A stretch of 64,000 nucleotides of DNA from Aquatica leii (GCA_035610365.1 CM069433.1:127800545-127864544), one strand, 5' to 3'; shown: positions 45,900 to 57,824, numbered from the stretch's first letter. Made by a program: numbers and translations. The notes: generated by a model not told the origin, from the sequence alone.

Positions 45900-46109
45900 T
45901 GTTGTTGCTACCGAATGATCCTTTAAAGAAGAACAAGAAGCTAGTTTACCTATACTTATGGATTAAAGATATATCTACCATAATGCAATATTATCCTTGT
46001 ATATTAAAATATCTATATAATCTTTTAATAACTCTTCTGTTAAGGAAATATCCGTGAAAAAGTTATATGTAGTTATGTTCCTTTCAATGATCTGTGAGTT
46101 GCCGTACAA
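45900..46109 (-). pseudogene. piggyBac-like transposase, piece beyond the insertion
   Basis: The minus strand starts LYGNSQIIERNITTYNFFTD, then ISLTEELLKDYIDIL. This is the piggyBac block (family form GxGRNITxDNFFTSxxLAxxLL) that directly follows the sequence at 50690 in intact relatives. Downstream the text decays, with VTFVHKLICRKNLYMTS the last hint. Confidence 0.7.
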
Positions 46110-46291
46110 TGTTGTGTTAAGTATTTATGTATGAGTAGGCAACGTCGCTATTAAGCAACAGCGAACTGGCAACGCCAACCGGCATCCATCTTAACAATAT
46201 CCGGCACCATTGACACATATGTAAATCGTACTTATAATAAAAGTTATTAGAATAAAACAAATGTATTATTTAAAATATAAACAACGTAACA
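46110..46291 (+). repeat. 5' LTR of gypsy element 2
   Basis: 182 bp, TG to CA. It contains an AATAAA-like stretch (TTATAATAAAAG) that could serve for polyadenylation. Confidence 0.93.
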
Positions 46292-46303
46292 TGGCGCAGT
46301 CGG
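46292..46303 (+). other. Primer-binding site of gypsy element 2
   Basis: TGGCGCAGTCGG starts at the base after the 5' LTR. This is a common Ty3/gypsy primer site in arthropods, probably for a tRNA of the serine or leucine type (not verified). Confidence 0.75.
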
Positions 46304-46405
46304 AAAACGAAATATAAGAAAATAATAAAGTGAAAATATAGAATTTAAAAATAAAGATTACTAAGATATTAAAAGAAAATTAGTGCCTCGTGGAAGTGCA
46401 TCAGA

Positions 46406-49400
46406 ATGGAAAATTTAAAACAACCTAAACCCATGCAATTAGAAGGAAATCAAGGGATGAATTGGAAGAAATTTAAAAATAATTTGGAGTTGTTCAGCGT
46501 AGCAACAGGCTGTAGTGAAAAAAGTAAAAAGGTGCAAGCTGCAGTACTATTACATTGTATTGGTGAAGAAACTTTAGAAATAATCGAAACTCTTGGTTTA
46601 ACAGAGGAGGAAAAGAATGACCCAAAGGCAATAATCAAGAAATTAGATGAATACTTCATTCCTAAAACAAACGTTAATGTGGAGCGACATAAATTTAACA
46701 CTAGAGTACAACAAAGAAATGAAACATTTGATATTTTTCTTAACGATTTGAGGAAGATAGCTAGTTACTGTGAGTTTGGCGATTTAAAACACGGACTAAT
46801 AAAAGATCGTATTGTGTGTGGCATATTAAATCCTAAAACTAAAGATAGACTACTTAGAGAAGACAAGTTAGATTTAGAAAAGGCAATAGGAATATGTAAA
46901 GCAGCAGAACAAACGGAAGTACACATTCGACAACTGGTAGAGAAAACATCAACTTTAGATGTGGGAGCAGTGACACATAAGAACGTTGGAAAAAGCTACA
47001 GGGAATACAATGCTAAATGGAGTGACCACAGAAAGCCGCAACACAGAAGATATGGAAATTCACAGGAAACATCCAATGGGAGAGACAGAAATGCAAGAAC
47101 TACCAGGCATTCCAATCAACCATGTGGGAAATGTGGTAGCACGCATCAGTGGAAACAATGTCCAGCGTTTGGTAAACAATGCTCAAACTGTAAGAAATTT
47201 AATCACTTTAATATAATGTGTAAATTTAAAAGCTTGCATGAAATTAATGTGGAAGATAATAATATTAATATTTCAGACGAAAATACTTGTAATCCACCAG
47301 AATATTTATTAGGATGTATAGATAATGTAATACATGATGTAACTGTAAGAGATTGGTACCAAATATGTCAAATAGCCGGTAGCAGTGAAGCAATTAAATG
47401 TAAATTGGACACGGGAGCACATGTGAATGTATTGCCGTATTACATATTTAAAACAAAAATTACTGGTAAATTAGAGCATGCTAATATTAAGGTTAGAAAT
47501 TATGGGGGTGAAGAATTAAAAGTTGTAGGATGTTGTTGGTTGGATATAGTATTAAATAATGAGTCACATAAAATTAAATTTGTGGTAATAGACACTCAAC
47601 CAACAGCAACCCCAATATTAGGTATTGAAACCATACAAGAACTTAATTTACTAAATAGAAATGAGATAAATGAGTTAGGGGCCATAACAGATAATGTCAA
47701 TGATATAGTAATGAAATTTGATGAATGTTTTCAAGGAATAGGGTGTATTAAAGTAGAACCTATAGATTTTTCTTTAAAAAGTGATTACTTACCAGTAGTT
47801 ACTCCTTGTAGAAAGATAGCTTATCAGTTGTGGAATCCAGTTGAACAAGAACTGGATAGAATGATTAAAGATAAAATAATTTGCAAGGTTACCGAACCTA
47901 CAGAATTTGTTAATCCAATGGTTGTAGTCAGAAAGCCATCAGGCAGTATTAGAATTTGTCTTGATCCCAAAAATTTAAATATTGCACTAAATCGTGAGCA
48001 TTATGTATTTCCAACTTTTGACGATATCATACACGACTTGCATGATGCCAAATATTTTACAGTTCTTGACGCGAATAAAGGGTTCTGGCAATTACAATTA
48101 AATCATAAAGCTTCATTGCTAACAACCTTTGCAACACCTTTCGGTAGTTATCGATTTTTAAGATTACCATTCGGGATATCAATAGCTCCGGAAATATTTT
48201 TTAGAATTTTTAAAGAAATCTTTGATGGAATTGTTGGCCTTAAAATATATATTGATGATATTATCATTTTTGCTAGAACAATAAAAGAACACAATTGCAT
48301 TCTAGAAGCAGTGTTAAATAGAGCTTTGGAAAAGGGAGTAAGATTTAATAAAGATAAATGTGTATTTGGGGTACAGGAAGTCAAATACTTAGGACATAAA
48401 ATTTCTAATCAAGGTTTACAACTAGATCAAAACCGAGTAAATGCGATTAAACAAATTAGTACTCCTACAGATAGAAAGGAATTAACTAGATTTTTAGGGA
48501 TGGTTACTTTCGTATCACGATTTATACCAAATTTAACCAATCTAACTTCAAATTTAAGACAGTTGTTAAAAAAAGATGTTATATGGAACTGGAATACAAT
48601 ACATGAATCAGAGTTTAGGCGTTTAAAAGATATTTTATCAGAAAAGCCAGTATTACAATTTTTTGATGAAAATAAATCAATTGTTTTATCAGTAGACAGT
48701 TCTAAAAACGGATTAGGCGCAGTATTGCTACAAAATGGTAGGCCAGTAGCCTATGCATCAAAATCACTAACCGATACTCAAATTGCATATGCACAAATTG
48801 AAAAAGAGACATTAGCAATTGTATTCGGGATTCAAAAATTCCATCAATATTTATATGGTAGGGAATTCACGGTCGAAACCGACCATAAACCATTAGAATA
48901 CATATTTAAAAAGACATTAGACAAAGTTCCGTTAAGAATACAAAGACTTTTGATTTCAATCTTAGCCTATAATTTTAAAGTAGTCTATAAACCGGGTAAA
49001 CAATTATATTTCGCAGACGCACTGTCTCGAGCAAGTTACAATGACTCAGAATTTGTTATTGAGGAAAATGTTATAGTCATCATTAAATTTAATACATTTA
49101 GATCATATAAGCATGCAGAAATTAGAATTAATTAAAAAAATTACCGGTGAAGATGAGGAACTAATAAAATTAAAGGAAACTATAGTAAATGGTTGGCCTA
49201 ATGATAAAAATTAATCCCATATATCATTCAACCATACTGGAAAAACCAACATGAATTTACAGTTTACGAGGGTATCATCTACAAAAATCAACAAATAGTA
49301 ATACCTGAACCTTTTATTAAAGAAATACTTAATCGATTGCATTATAACCATTCAGGTATTAACAAAACTATTATAAAAGCTAAAGAGCTTGTATTTTGGC

Positions 49401-50435
49401 CCAGAATGTCTAAAGAGATTACGGACGTTATTCAAAATTGTACAACTTGTTTAAAATTTCAAAATTCTAAGCAACAAGAACCTTTGATACCGAAGGAAAT
49501 TCCTACACGCCCATGGGAAATTGTTGCAACTGACCTATTTAATTGTAAGGGCAAAGATTATATCATTACGGTTGACACCTATTCAAAGTTTCCAGAAGTT
49601 TGTATGCTAAACAACACAGTCAGTGAAACGATAGTTAAAAATTTGAAATCCATATTTAGTAGACACGGCAAACCTGACATAATTTATACAGATAACGGTC
49701 CTCAGTTAGTTAGTGCGGAATTTGAAAATTTTTTAGATGAATGGGAAATTGTGCATAAAACTTCATCGCCAAGATATGCACAGTCAAACGGTCTTGTCGA
49801 ACGACATATCCAAACCATCAAAAAACTAATACAAAAAGCTCAGGAGGACAACAAGGATATCTATCTGTGTCTTTTAGAATATCGCAACACGCCTCTTTCT
49901 GATAAATTGCCATCACCAGCACAATTACTTTTTGGCCGTCGCTTAAACGGAATAGTACCTACAAATCAAAAATTACTAATACCAAACCACAAACCTAGCA
50001 ATTATCGAGAAATCAATAAACAAAACCAATTGAAAACTAAACAATATTATAATACATTTGCTAAGGAATTGCCAGAAATTAAAAATAATACAAAAGTGGG
50101 ACACCTCTGGAACAGTCATAAAAAAGGACTTCAATAGACCTAGATCATATGTAATCAGAACTCATAGACAGGGCAATATAATCAGTAGAAACAGAAGACA
50201 TTTACATCCAGTAACAAATAACTTAAAGCAGGATGACAACTTTGATGAATTATTGGATAAATACATTGAACTACAGAGTAAACCTAACAGTAAAATCAAT
50301 CAGGGTAATCAGTCTTGCATATCGGGTAATGATAACGACAAACTTAAAACAAATGTTAGTAATGACACAACCATTGTGATGAGTCGATCGGGAAGAGAAA
50401 TTAAGAAACCCATTAAGTTTAAGGATTATGTATAA
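46406..50435 (+). pseudogene. gag-pol region of gypsy element 2
   Basis: Domains in order. A short gag begins MENLKQPKPMQLEGNQGMNW, with a CCHC knuckle around 47120-47210 (CGKCGSTHQWKQCPAFGKQC). Protease around 47410 (KLDTGAHVNVLP). Reverse transcriptase around 47870-48400, with RICLDPKNLN, VLDANKGFWQL and the YIDDIII box. RNase H around 48680-49030 (SVDSSKNGLGAVL, TDHKPLEYI, DALSR). Integrase around 49340-50000, with H and C zinc residues (HYNHSGI, CTTCLKF), DLFNCKGKDY and YTDNGPQ. Gag and pol are in one frame at the start, as in related elements. It is broken in about two places. Confidence 0.9.
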
Positions 50436-50480
50436 CCAATAATTAGTAGTAGTATTAAATTAACATTAGAATTTAAAAAA

Positions 50481-50494
50481 ATAAAAGGGGGAGA
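50481..50494 (+). other. Polypurine tract of gypsy element 2
   Basis: ATAAAAGGGGGAGA lies directly before the 3' LTR, in the position expected of the plus-strand primer. Confidence 0.75.
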
Positions 50495-50676
50495 TGTTGT
50501 GTTAAGTATTTATGTATGAGTAGGCAACGTCGCTATTAAGCAACAGCGAACTGGCAACGCCAACCGGCATCCATCTTAACAATATCCGGCACCATTGACA
50601 CATATGTAAATCGTACTTATAATAAAAGTTATTAGAATAAAACAAATGTATTATTTAAAATATAAACAACGTAACA
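50495..50676 (+). repeat. 3' LTR of gypsy element 2
   Basis: 182 bp, no difference seen from the 5' LTR, followed by TACAA. Confidence 0.93.
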
Positions 50677-50689
50677 TACAACTCCTTCT

Positions 50690-51187
50690 CCCTGATTTTT
50701 TTCAGTGTCTCCATTCTTTCTCAAGTAAACGTCAAAATTGCATCAATAAAAGTTTTCTGCGTTACAGAGTGGCCATACTTTTATTCCATATTTCTCCGGT
50801 ATGCTATGAATATAAACTCTGAATAAACATCGTTCACAGAAAGTAGCCAATTGTTCATCGATTGTTCATTCTATAATCCTTGTTTTTTTATTCAAACCTT
50901 TCTTCTTTTTAAAAATATTTTGATGTTTCGTTTTTGAAGTAGCAGGACTTATGTATTTCCAATAAACGTTCAGCAGTATATTCATTGTTAAAGAACTCGA
51001 TATCCTCTTCAACAACTTTTGAATCGCTTATTTCGTCATTTACATCACTACGTTTATCGTATTCTGCGTCACTGTTATCGGTACCACTGTCCTCATCACA
51101 CAAAAGGTAAAGGTCGTTTTCGTTATCATTACGCATTAGCTTGTCATACAATTGTTGTTCCATAAGAGCAATTTTATTAGGATCCAT
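50690..51187 (-). pseudogene. piggyBac-like transposase, N-terminal and middle pieces
   Basis: ATG at 51187 begins MDPNKIALMEQQLYDKLM, with an acidic stretch of D, E, N and S typical of piggyBac N-termini. After ERLLEIHKSCYFKN the frame ends at 50909. The next recognisable piece (50690-50865) reads TIDEQLATFCERCLFRVYIH, SIPEKYGIKVWPLCNAENF and FDVYLRKNGDTEKNQGE. IDEQ carries a catalytic aspartate and the piece is a strong piggyBac signature. Around 200 residues of the core between them, with the first catalytic aspartate, are deleted. Confidence 0.8.
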
Positions 51188-51454
51188 TATTTTTTTTTGT
51201 TCTTACTGAGGTCAGAAATTTTCTTTTAATCAAAAACCAACACATATACACAATAAACAAAGTTCAAAATATTTTTTTTAATACTTCGAATACGCACAAA
51301 GCGAAAACCTGGTATCAAGTAACCCAAACGGATTAACTTACGTATGCTAAGTATTTTTTCCGCGAAAATTATTCTAATGCAATTTCATAACAGCTTCAAG
51401 GAATACATAAGCGCGTAAAGCAATATTTTGGAAAACAAAATAATTTGCAAAAAA

Positions 51455-51502
51455 CGAAAGTCTGGGTCAAATAAGACCCGGTTTTTGCAGTCCGAGGGTT
51501 AA
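51455..51502 (-). repeat. piggyBac-like terminal repeat and TTAA site
   Basis: On the minus strand TTAA is followed by CCCTCGGACTGC, then AAAAACCGGGTCTTATTTGA and CCCAGAC. A terminal CCC, a C/G-rich tip and an inner GGGTC/GACCC palindrome are typical of piggyBac-like ends. It lies about 310 bp upstream of the transposase ATG. Confidence 0.7.
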
Positions 51503-51570
51503 TTCACCTAAAAGTTTTTGTTGGTTAGAAAAAATTATGTAGTAGTAGATATTCGCTGATTTCATTAGTT

Positions 51571-51690
51571 TATTCACACTCAGTTAGTAACGTACAGTTT
51601 TTCTAACCTCTTAAAAATTGGTAAGTGAGCGGTGTCGATGGCTAAAAAACGCGTATGTAATGAAACCCCACGGTTAGTAATGTATAATTT
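51571..51690 (+). repeat. Dispersed 120 bp repeat, copy 1
   Basis: From TATTCACACTCAGTTAGTAA onward it matches 63524-63645 at roughly 85-90 percent. It is non-coding, and its family is unknown. Copy 2 is preceded by a perfect inverse of its start; copy 1 is not. Confidence 0.75.
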
Positions 51691-51699
51691 GCTAATTTA

Positions 51700-54690
51700 T
51701 AAACTTATCCTTTAATAAATATCTAAATTAACTGTAATCAAAGTAAAATTACTTTCATCAATCAAACAATAAAGTTGTAGCATACTGTAGTATATTTGGT
51801 TAGATTATGGTTTACTGCCAGATAGAGTTTAAAATGTTGCAAACTCTAATTTATATAATCACTTCAGTACCGATATAACATAATCGTCACAAAATAGAAA
51901 AAAGTTCTTTTATTTCGTTACTGTTTCTCTGCGCATGTTTATTTTTCGTGACAGTCTATTTTATATAAAAGTTTAAGCTCTAGTATTTTTCCAATACACA
52001 ATTTTATCAATGAGTGTATTATCAAACAAAACCAGTAATTTACGTAACAAGCGTCGAAAGTACATCATAGCATAACCAACGTCAATCCGACACGAGGCCG
52101 CACGATCGAGTGTTGTATGTGAGTGATTTATGCTATAAAACTTTCGACGACAGTAACTGTATTATCTTTTGTGTTGTCCTGTGTAAAATTATATTCTTTT
52201 TTGAAAAAAGAAATAAAAGAAACAACAGGAATATAATGTTATTACTATATTTATTACTAACTCTGTCAAATTTAACATTAACTTTAACATTGGTTTTTAA
52301 AATTTTAATTAAATCTCAAGATTTGGTAAATGACTTTTACACCTGTCGCATACTCATCTTAAGTTGTAAGTGGATTTCTAGTTTGCATTTTGTCACACTA
52401 GAGCTTTTTTCGCCCTTACGTAATTATACTAATGAACGAATATTGACAGGATCACCTTCAAATTTCATTCATTTGTCCTTATTCTCATTTCATGTCATTG
52501 ACTACTTTGACTTGCAATATCTCTTAACTCATTATGATTAATACTTGCTCTTTTTTTCATCTTTTGTACCTAAGCTATAATAAAATATTGCATCACTTCC
52601 CGAGTTCACTTAAGGCTCTTCTCACTACATTCCACTTCAAAATAATTTCATTATCGTACAAAAGACGTTTTTAGAACACTTCTACCTTTTTCAACTTCTG
52701 CAATTGTTAAACGCTTAAACGTATTTAGTAAATGTAGGTCTCTGGCTGAATTATGAGACGGTGAAATTATGCGGCTCATATATAGAACGCACGGTAGCCA
52801 ACCTGTTAATTTTGAAATTTGGTTATAAAAGTTATATACAATAAACCGCCGTTTGTTAAAAGATTTAAAAAAAATTAAAGTTGATCTTAAAATCGTACTT
52901 ATGTTTTCTAACGTTTTCAGTAGAAAAATTTAGTTGTTTTTAACAAGTTCTATTAGAAAATGATTAAATCAAAAAACAAATACTGTACTTGTAAATTTTA
53001 AACAAATGTAACAATAAAATATAATATTTTTATCAATTTTAAAATAAGTTAATTTTGCAATCAAAACTCTAACAGTTGTTTAATTTGATAGCAATAAAAA
53101 ATACTTAAAGGTCCGTTTATTATTTGTTATACGTTATATTAAACTAAATTTAAATTTGACATCTTTATTATAGTTATTTTTTGTTATTTTTATACATCAT
53201 TTCTAAAATAGCTTTTTATTATACGTTCTTTATTATGTAAAATTTTATTCAATATAAAACAAAACATAAAAACAGAATAAAATTCTATAAACAAAATAGT
53301 TCAACTTTAAATTCAATTCATTTTAACATATTGCAAAATATCAATTAAGGTTAGGTATTTTTCGTTCTTTGATCTATTTTGAACAATTGTTTATTAAATA
53401 TAACAATTTGACGTGCTTACTTTAACGTACCTTATTGATTTAAATGTTATATTCATCGATTGTTAAAATGTATAAAGTTTTACTTTGTACTGCTTTTTAG
53501 TAATAAAATCCTCTAAGAAATAAATATGTATATCTTAACTTGTCGCCAACTTTTTTATTGTATCAAGTTTATTGCTATTAAGTTTGCTAACATTTTTAAT
53601 AATTGTTAATACATAATGTTATGATTTATAAACGATTGTTAACCTAAATTGTGCATTACTTAATAATAAAATTAATCAACAACTTATATAAACAACTCAA
53701 CATACCGTTTACTTTAATTAATTTTGCTTGAATGTTAATAAATGTGAGGAACTTGTCAACACGAGTTCTATTCGTAGTATAAAACAAGTTGCGGCATTTA
53801 CTTAAGAATACTATATTATTAAATTAGTTGAATAAACAGTCTATTATTGAACGTAAGTGTTTGTGCCACAATAGAAGGAGTTCAACTATACCGTTTATAC
53901 AACGTATTTTATACACCATTAGTCTTGTAACAATTGATTATATTTATGTTTATCTTGTGTTATTTATTATCACGCAAGTCCAAAATGTTTGTGATTAAAT
54001 TTTTAACAAGGTAGCGACAATGTGCGAATGAATTATTTTTATAAGATTATAATATAATATGTAGTCAAAGTATACATAAATCCTTATGAAAACTGCATTA
54101 ATATAAGGATAAATAATAACAAACTGATATCAGGTATGCACGAAACAAACATTTTGGTATCTTGCAACCATCGATGAAGGCCAAAAGATAATTGGTTACT
54201 TCTGAATTATCATGCAGTTCAAAAAACTGATAAATTTTCTAAGAAATACTAACTTCTTTAAGTTAATTTGAGCATGTTATTATAAAATGAGTAATTTTAT
54301 TTCAAGGATTTGATTACTTAATCTGTTAATAACACTGCAAAAGCAAAAGTTCGATAAATTACTGTTAACATTTTCTTCCCATCAAAAGAAAACCCTGCAA
54401 GAAAACAAGTAGTTAGTTTGCAAATTAGAAATTTTTACTTATTCTAATTACCTTCTACTACTTCTAAAATATATTTACATTTCATTAGAAGAAAGTCACT
54501 AAATGTCAACGTTTACAAATACAACCTAAAATATGTAATTTATAAACCACACTTTTTATGCTATATAACTAATGAAATACTTTTTACATGACCCTCAATG
54601 ATTTTGTTCAAATTTTATAATTTGTGATGCAGGGAATATTTATAAAAGTCTTTTAAATTATGTTCTTATAATAAATTATCCTGTACGATA
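51700..54690. other. AT-rich DNA, no gene seen
   Basis: About 3 kb. CGTCGAAAGT (52049-52058) and its inverse ACTTTCGACG (52140-52149) bracket a 100 bp, less AT-rich segment that can fold back. The open stretch 52110-52541 has no ATG at its start, low complexity and no recognisable motif, so I do not count it as a gene. The rest is A/T-rich spacer. Confidence 0.5.
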
Positions 54691-54695
54691 ATAGG

Positions 54696-54736
54696 TTTGA
54701 CCTGTACGGAAATGATTTTGACCTGTACGGAAATGA
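54696..54736 (+). repeat. Tandem duplication TTTGACCTGTACGGAAATGA
   Basis: Two perfect copies with a 21 bp period (54696 and 54717), preceded by a partial copy (CCTGTACG near 54680). It lies about 210 bp before the Crypton ATG and may belong to that element's 5' region. Confidence 0.7.
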
Positions 54737-54942
54737 AATTACACAATCACAATGCACAACGTTGCCTAATCGCAATTAAACATACAATGTATAGTATTGT
54801 CTGTTAGTCGTAGAAAAAATATTTTGTTACACTGCGGAAACGTACTAACAGTGTTTCCTAATGAAAAAATAAAACAAAGAAATCTGATTTTCTTTTATTT
54901 TCTTATTCACATCACAGTTAATTAAAATCAGTTACAATTAAC

Positions 54943-56159
54943 ATGAATAATGACAAAATCAATTGTACTCCTCCTGAAATAAGAAAATTTGCGATAGAAG
55001 CAACAGATAAACTGCTACCAACAAAAAGTCGACAGTTTATGAAACAGTATAAACTATTTAATTATTGGTGTAAAGAAAAAAAATTGTTTGCGTTGCAGAG
55101 AATGTAATGCTAGCATATTTTGAAGAAATAAGCGAGTGCATAAAATTGTCTACATTATGGACAACATATAGCATGCTAAGATGATGTTTAAATATATACA
55201 CCGATGTTGATATTTCTAAATTTGTGGAGCTGCAAGGGTTACTCAAGCGAAAGTCCCATGGCTAGCAAGCAAAGAAATCTAAAATATTAGAATTAGTCGA
55301 GATTAACCAGTTTATTGATAGTGATGATAACGTACATTATCTTGCTCTAAAGTACATTTATTCAGCAGCATTTATGATAGATCTGTCATGATAAAATTTA
55401 TTATTTCTTCTATTTCTGTTTAGGTTATTGTTATAATGGGTTACACTGGTGCCGTTGTGACGAATTAATAAAATTGTCGATAGATGATATTCAATATCAA
55501 AAAAGAATAATTATCGTAACCCTTCCTCACACAAAAGCAAATACAAATCGAGGGTTCGTAATTTCTCAATTGCATTGGATAAATTTGATTATAAAGTACA
55601 GCAACCTCCGTCCTAGTACAGTTCCAACGAAACGTTTTTGTTAACAAATCGTAATGGACTATGTGTATCAAGTCCGATTGCTATAAACACGATTAGTAAA
55701 GTGCAGTTTTCTTAAAAATTAGAGAACCCTGAGCTATACCCTGGCCACTGTCTCAGACATTCTAGTGCAACTCAATTGGCTAACCAAGGAAGCGACTTGA
55801 TTACAATAAAACAGCATGGTGGGTGGAGAAGTTCAGCTGTAGCAGAAGGTTACATTGAAACCTCTTTAAGTAAAAAAAAAGTAGCTGAAATGTTCACAGC
55901 ATGGAGTACGTCAACTTCCAGTTAAGTTGTGACGACGAATTTTCCTCAAACCTGCGAGGTACGTAACATTACGAATATAAATCATACCCACAATGACAAT
56001 ACTTAGGGTAGATGTACAAACGTCATGGGCAACACCAACTTCAAGCAAAATATTGTGTCACAAAGTGTGCCTAGCATAACAATTAATGCAACAGACTTAT
56101 GCACAGTAAACATTACAGTTTTAAATAATTGTATCGCCAAGTTTAACTGCCAGGAATAA
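54943..56159 (+). pseudogene. Crypton tyrosine recombinase fossil (copy C)
   Basis: ATG at 54943: MNNDKINCTPPEIRKFAIEA. The core-binding domain contains QFMKQYKLFNYWCKEKK, LSTLWTTYSML and KKSKILELVEINQFI. An intron-like stretch follows LALK (GTACAT to TTTAG, about 55351-55424), at the same place as in copy B. Exon 2 begins VIVIMGYTGA, then CDELIKLSIDDIQYQKRIII. The catalytic part reads GHCLRHSSATQLANQGSDLI (H-x-x-R), then IKQHGGWRSS and VAEGYIETS with the tyrosine. A tail lies beyond a stop at 55923: SITINATDLCTVNITVLNNC, ending at 56159. Several stops and small deletions are present, but the catalytic H, R, W and Y survive. Confidence 0.85.
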
Positions 56160-57394
56160 CTTTTATTTATTTTTAGCGTTTATTAATATTACCTAATATT
56201 ATAATGTTTGTCCTTTGAATAAAACTCAATGCATTTAACCTTTTTATTGTTTCCGAGTTTAATCTAAACTAAATGACTGACTAACATTGATGCATATTAT
56301 TGCCAACGGTACAAATTATATCTCCAACTCTAGTCAAAATAATAGATGTCGCTGTTGAAATATTATGCAACTCAAAAGCGTTGAATAATGAAATTTTTAT
56401 GTCATGCAATTGGATAAATATTATTATATATCTTTATTGTAATAAAAATAAAATTTTATTTAATTATCTACTTCTAAGTTATGTAGTCTGGAAAATTGTT
56501 TTATTGCAAAAAGTGCGAACTTAGCTTTATATCTTTAATCTTATAACAAGAATACTAGGAAAAGTTACAGTCTCGAGGTAAAGTTTGAACTAAATTATAG
56601 TTGATGGTTGATATCGTTAGAAACAATTTATGATGTTTAAATATTATATATAAACAAAATAAATATGAATATTATAAATTAGTCTTATGCGAAACAAAGT
56701 GTATAAATACGAACTGGCGTGATGTAGGTTAACGAGACTGATTACGTCTCAAATAAGTTAATCTGCTAGCTTTTATCTTGAATATAACCGTTGGATAAAA
56801 ATGAGTAGATTATTTCTGTTTTTTCTAAACAAAAACAGTCGCTTATAAATAGATATATTCATTTTGTTCATAAATTGGCGATACTTTTTTTATTAACATT
56901 TTTATTTTAACGCATAACTAAAACATGTCAGTAATAATTTTACTATTAAAAATCTTTTAAAGTAAATTTATAAAAAACAATGAATTAGCGTAATATGCAT
57001 AAACGAAATACTTTCAGCATCTTATTGTTTCAACGTTTGCTTTTGTTTAATGGACATTTTGACAGACTTTTATAAACTTAATGCATTTGGTTGTGCATTT
57101 GCCACTAAATTATATTACTTAGTGACAAATTTCAAGTTTTGATTTTCAACATTCCACTGTCTGAATGAATGAATATAGTTGATGTAATAAAATTATGAAA
57201 TATTAATCTTTTTGTTCTAAAATCAAAGATATTGTTTTACAATTTATTGTGATTTTAATTTTAACTTTATTAATTACGGATATAATGTCGAAATTTAATT
57301 ATTGTCCTTACAAACATTAAATGTTTGATATTTTGTTACGTGAAAAAAGGTGTTATGGAAGAATTGATTATTAAAATGTAACATAAACTATGTT
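56160..57394. other. AT-rich DNA, no gene seen
   Basis: No coherent reading frame and no repeat recognised. An AATAAA at 56217-56222, just after the Crypton tail, could be that element's polyadenylation signal. Confidence 0.5.
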
Positions 57395-57823
57395 TAATAA
57401 ATCTGAGGCTAAACGTCATCTCGTACAAACGGAGCTACGTACGAGTTAATCCACATGTAGGAAACTATGAAGTTGTTAGTTAGATAGTAAATATTATAAC
57501 CGCGAATTTCAAAAAATGTATTTGAATTGTACGAGGCATAATATTTCTAACTGTACTACGCAAGTGCAAAAATTTGTTTATATAATTGCAGAAACTATCT
57601 TGGACAGCTGTTTCGTCCTATTCGGACTCCTCAGCACTGGAATACTCTAATGCAGTTTCCAGAACTATATAAAAACAAATTGCCATAGTTTTATCCCATT
57701 CGGGTGTTTAACTGATTAATAAATCTGAGGCTAAACGCCATCTCGTAGGAACGGAGCTACGTACGAGTTAATCCACATGTAGGAAACTATAAGGTTGTTA
57801 GTAGTAGCAGATAGTAAATATTA
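57395..57823. repeat. Penelope-type direct repeats around a hammerhead-like core
   Basis: Two direct copies of about 105 bp (57395-57496 and 57716-57823), about 90 percent alike, share CTGAGGCTAAACG, CGGAGCTACGTACGAGTTAA and TCCACATGTAGGAAACTAT. The 320 bp period contains a hammerhead-like core on the minus strand. Tandem pseudo-LTRs with hammerheads are typical of Penelope-like elements and of retrozymes. No RT gene accompanies them. Confidence 0.6.
57585..57660 (-). ncRNA. Hammerhead ribozyme-like core
   Basis: On the minus strand CTGAGGA (57634-57628) is followed by a perfect helix II, GTCC/GGAC with loop GAATA. GAAA comes next, then CAGCTGTC (57610-57603), where ACAGCTGT is self-complementary around the helix III position and TC marks the expected cleavage site. 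Distal helix I pairing (GAAACT with AGTTTC) is possible, while proximal helix I is weak. It is the best of the three cores in the window. Confidence 0.65.
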
Positions 57824-57824
57824 C

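Larger units (their letters stand above)
46110..50676 (+). mobile_element. Ty3/gypsy LTR element 2, nested in piggyBac
   Basis: A 4.57 kb element with two 182 bp LTRs that look identical by eye (46110-46291 and 50495-50676), starting TGTTGTG and ending GTAACA. A 5 bp TACAA duplication flanks it (46105-46109 and 50677-50681). Gag and pol lie in order with RT, RNase H and integrase, and no envelope. The layout and short LTRs suggest a mag-like or K02A2.6-like lineage (tentative). Very young; nearly whole, with about two breaks. Confidence 0.93.
45900..51498 (-). mobile_element. piggyBac-like fossil, split by a gypsy insertion
   Basis: The 5' end on the minus strand is CCCTCGGACTGC (51498 inward), directly followed outside by TTAA (51499-51502), the piggyBac target site. 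An inner palindrome GGGTC/GACCC lies at 51463-51480. The transposase starts at 51187 and is split at 50677/46109 by the LTR element, with TACAA duplicates. Reading continues on the far side to about 45900. The left terminus with its TTAA could not be found. A large internal part of the transposase is missing. Confidence 0.75.

Noticed and set aside
52110-52541. Open stretch of 143 codons on the plus strand
   Set aside because: It lacks an ATG at its start, is low-complexity and leucine/asparagine/phenylalanine-rich as random AT-rich DNA would be, and has no recognisable motif.
57395-57460. CTGAGG in the direct repeats as additional hammerheads
   Set aside because: The box reads CTGAGGCT rather than CTGANGA, and no GAAA lies at the required distance.
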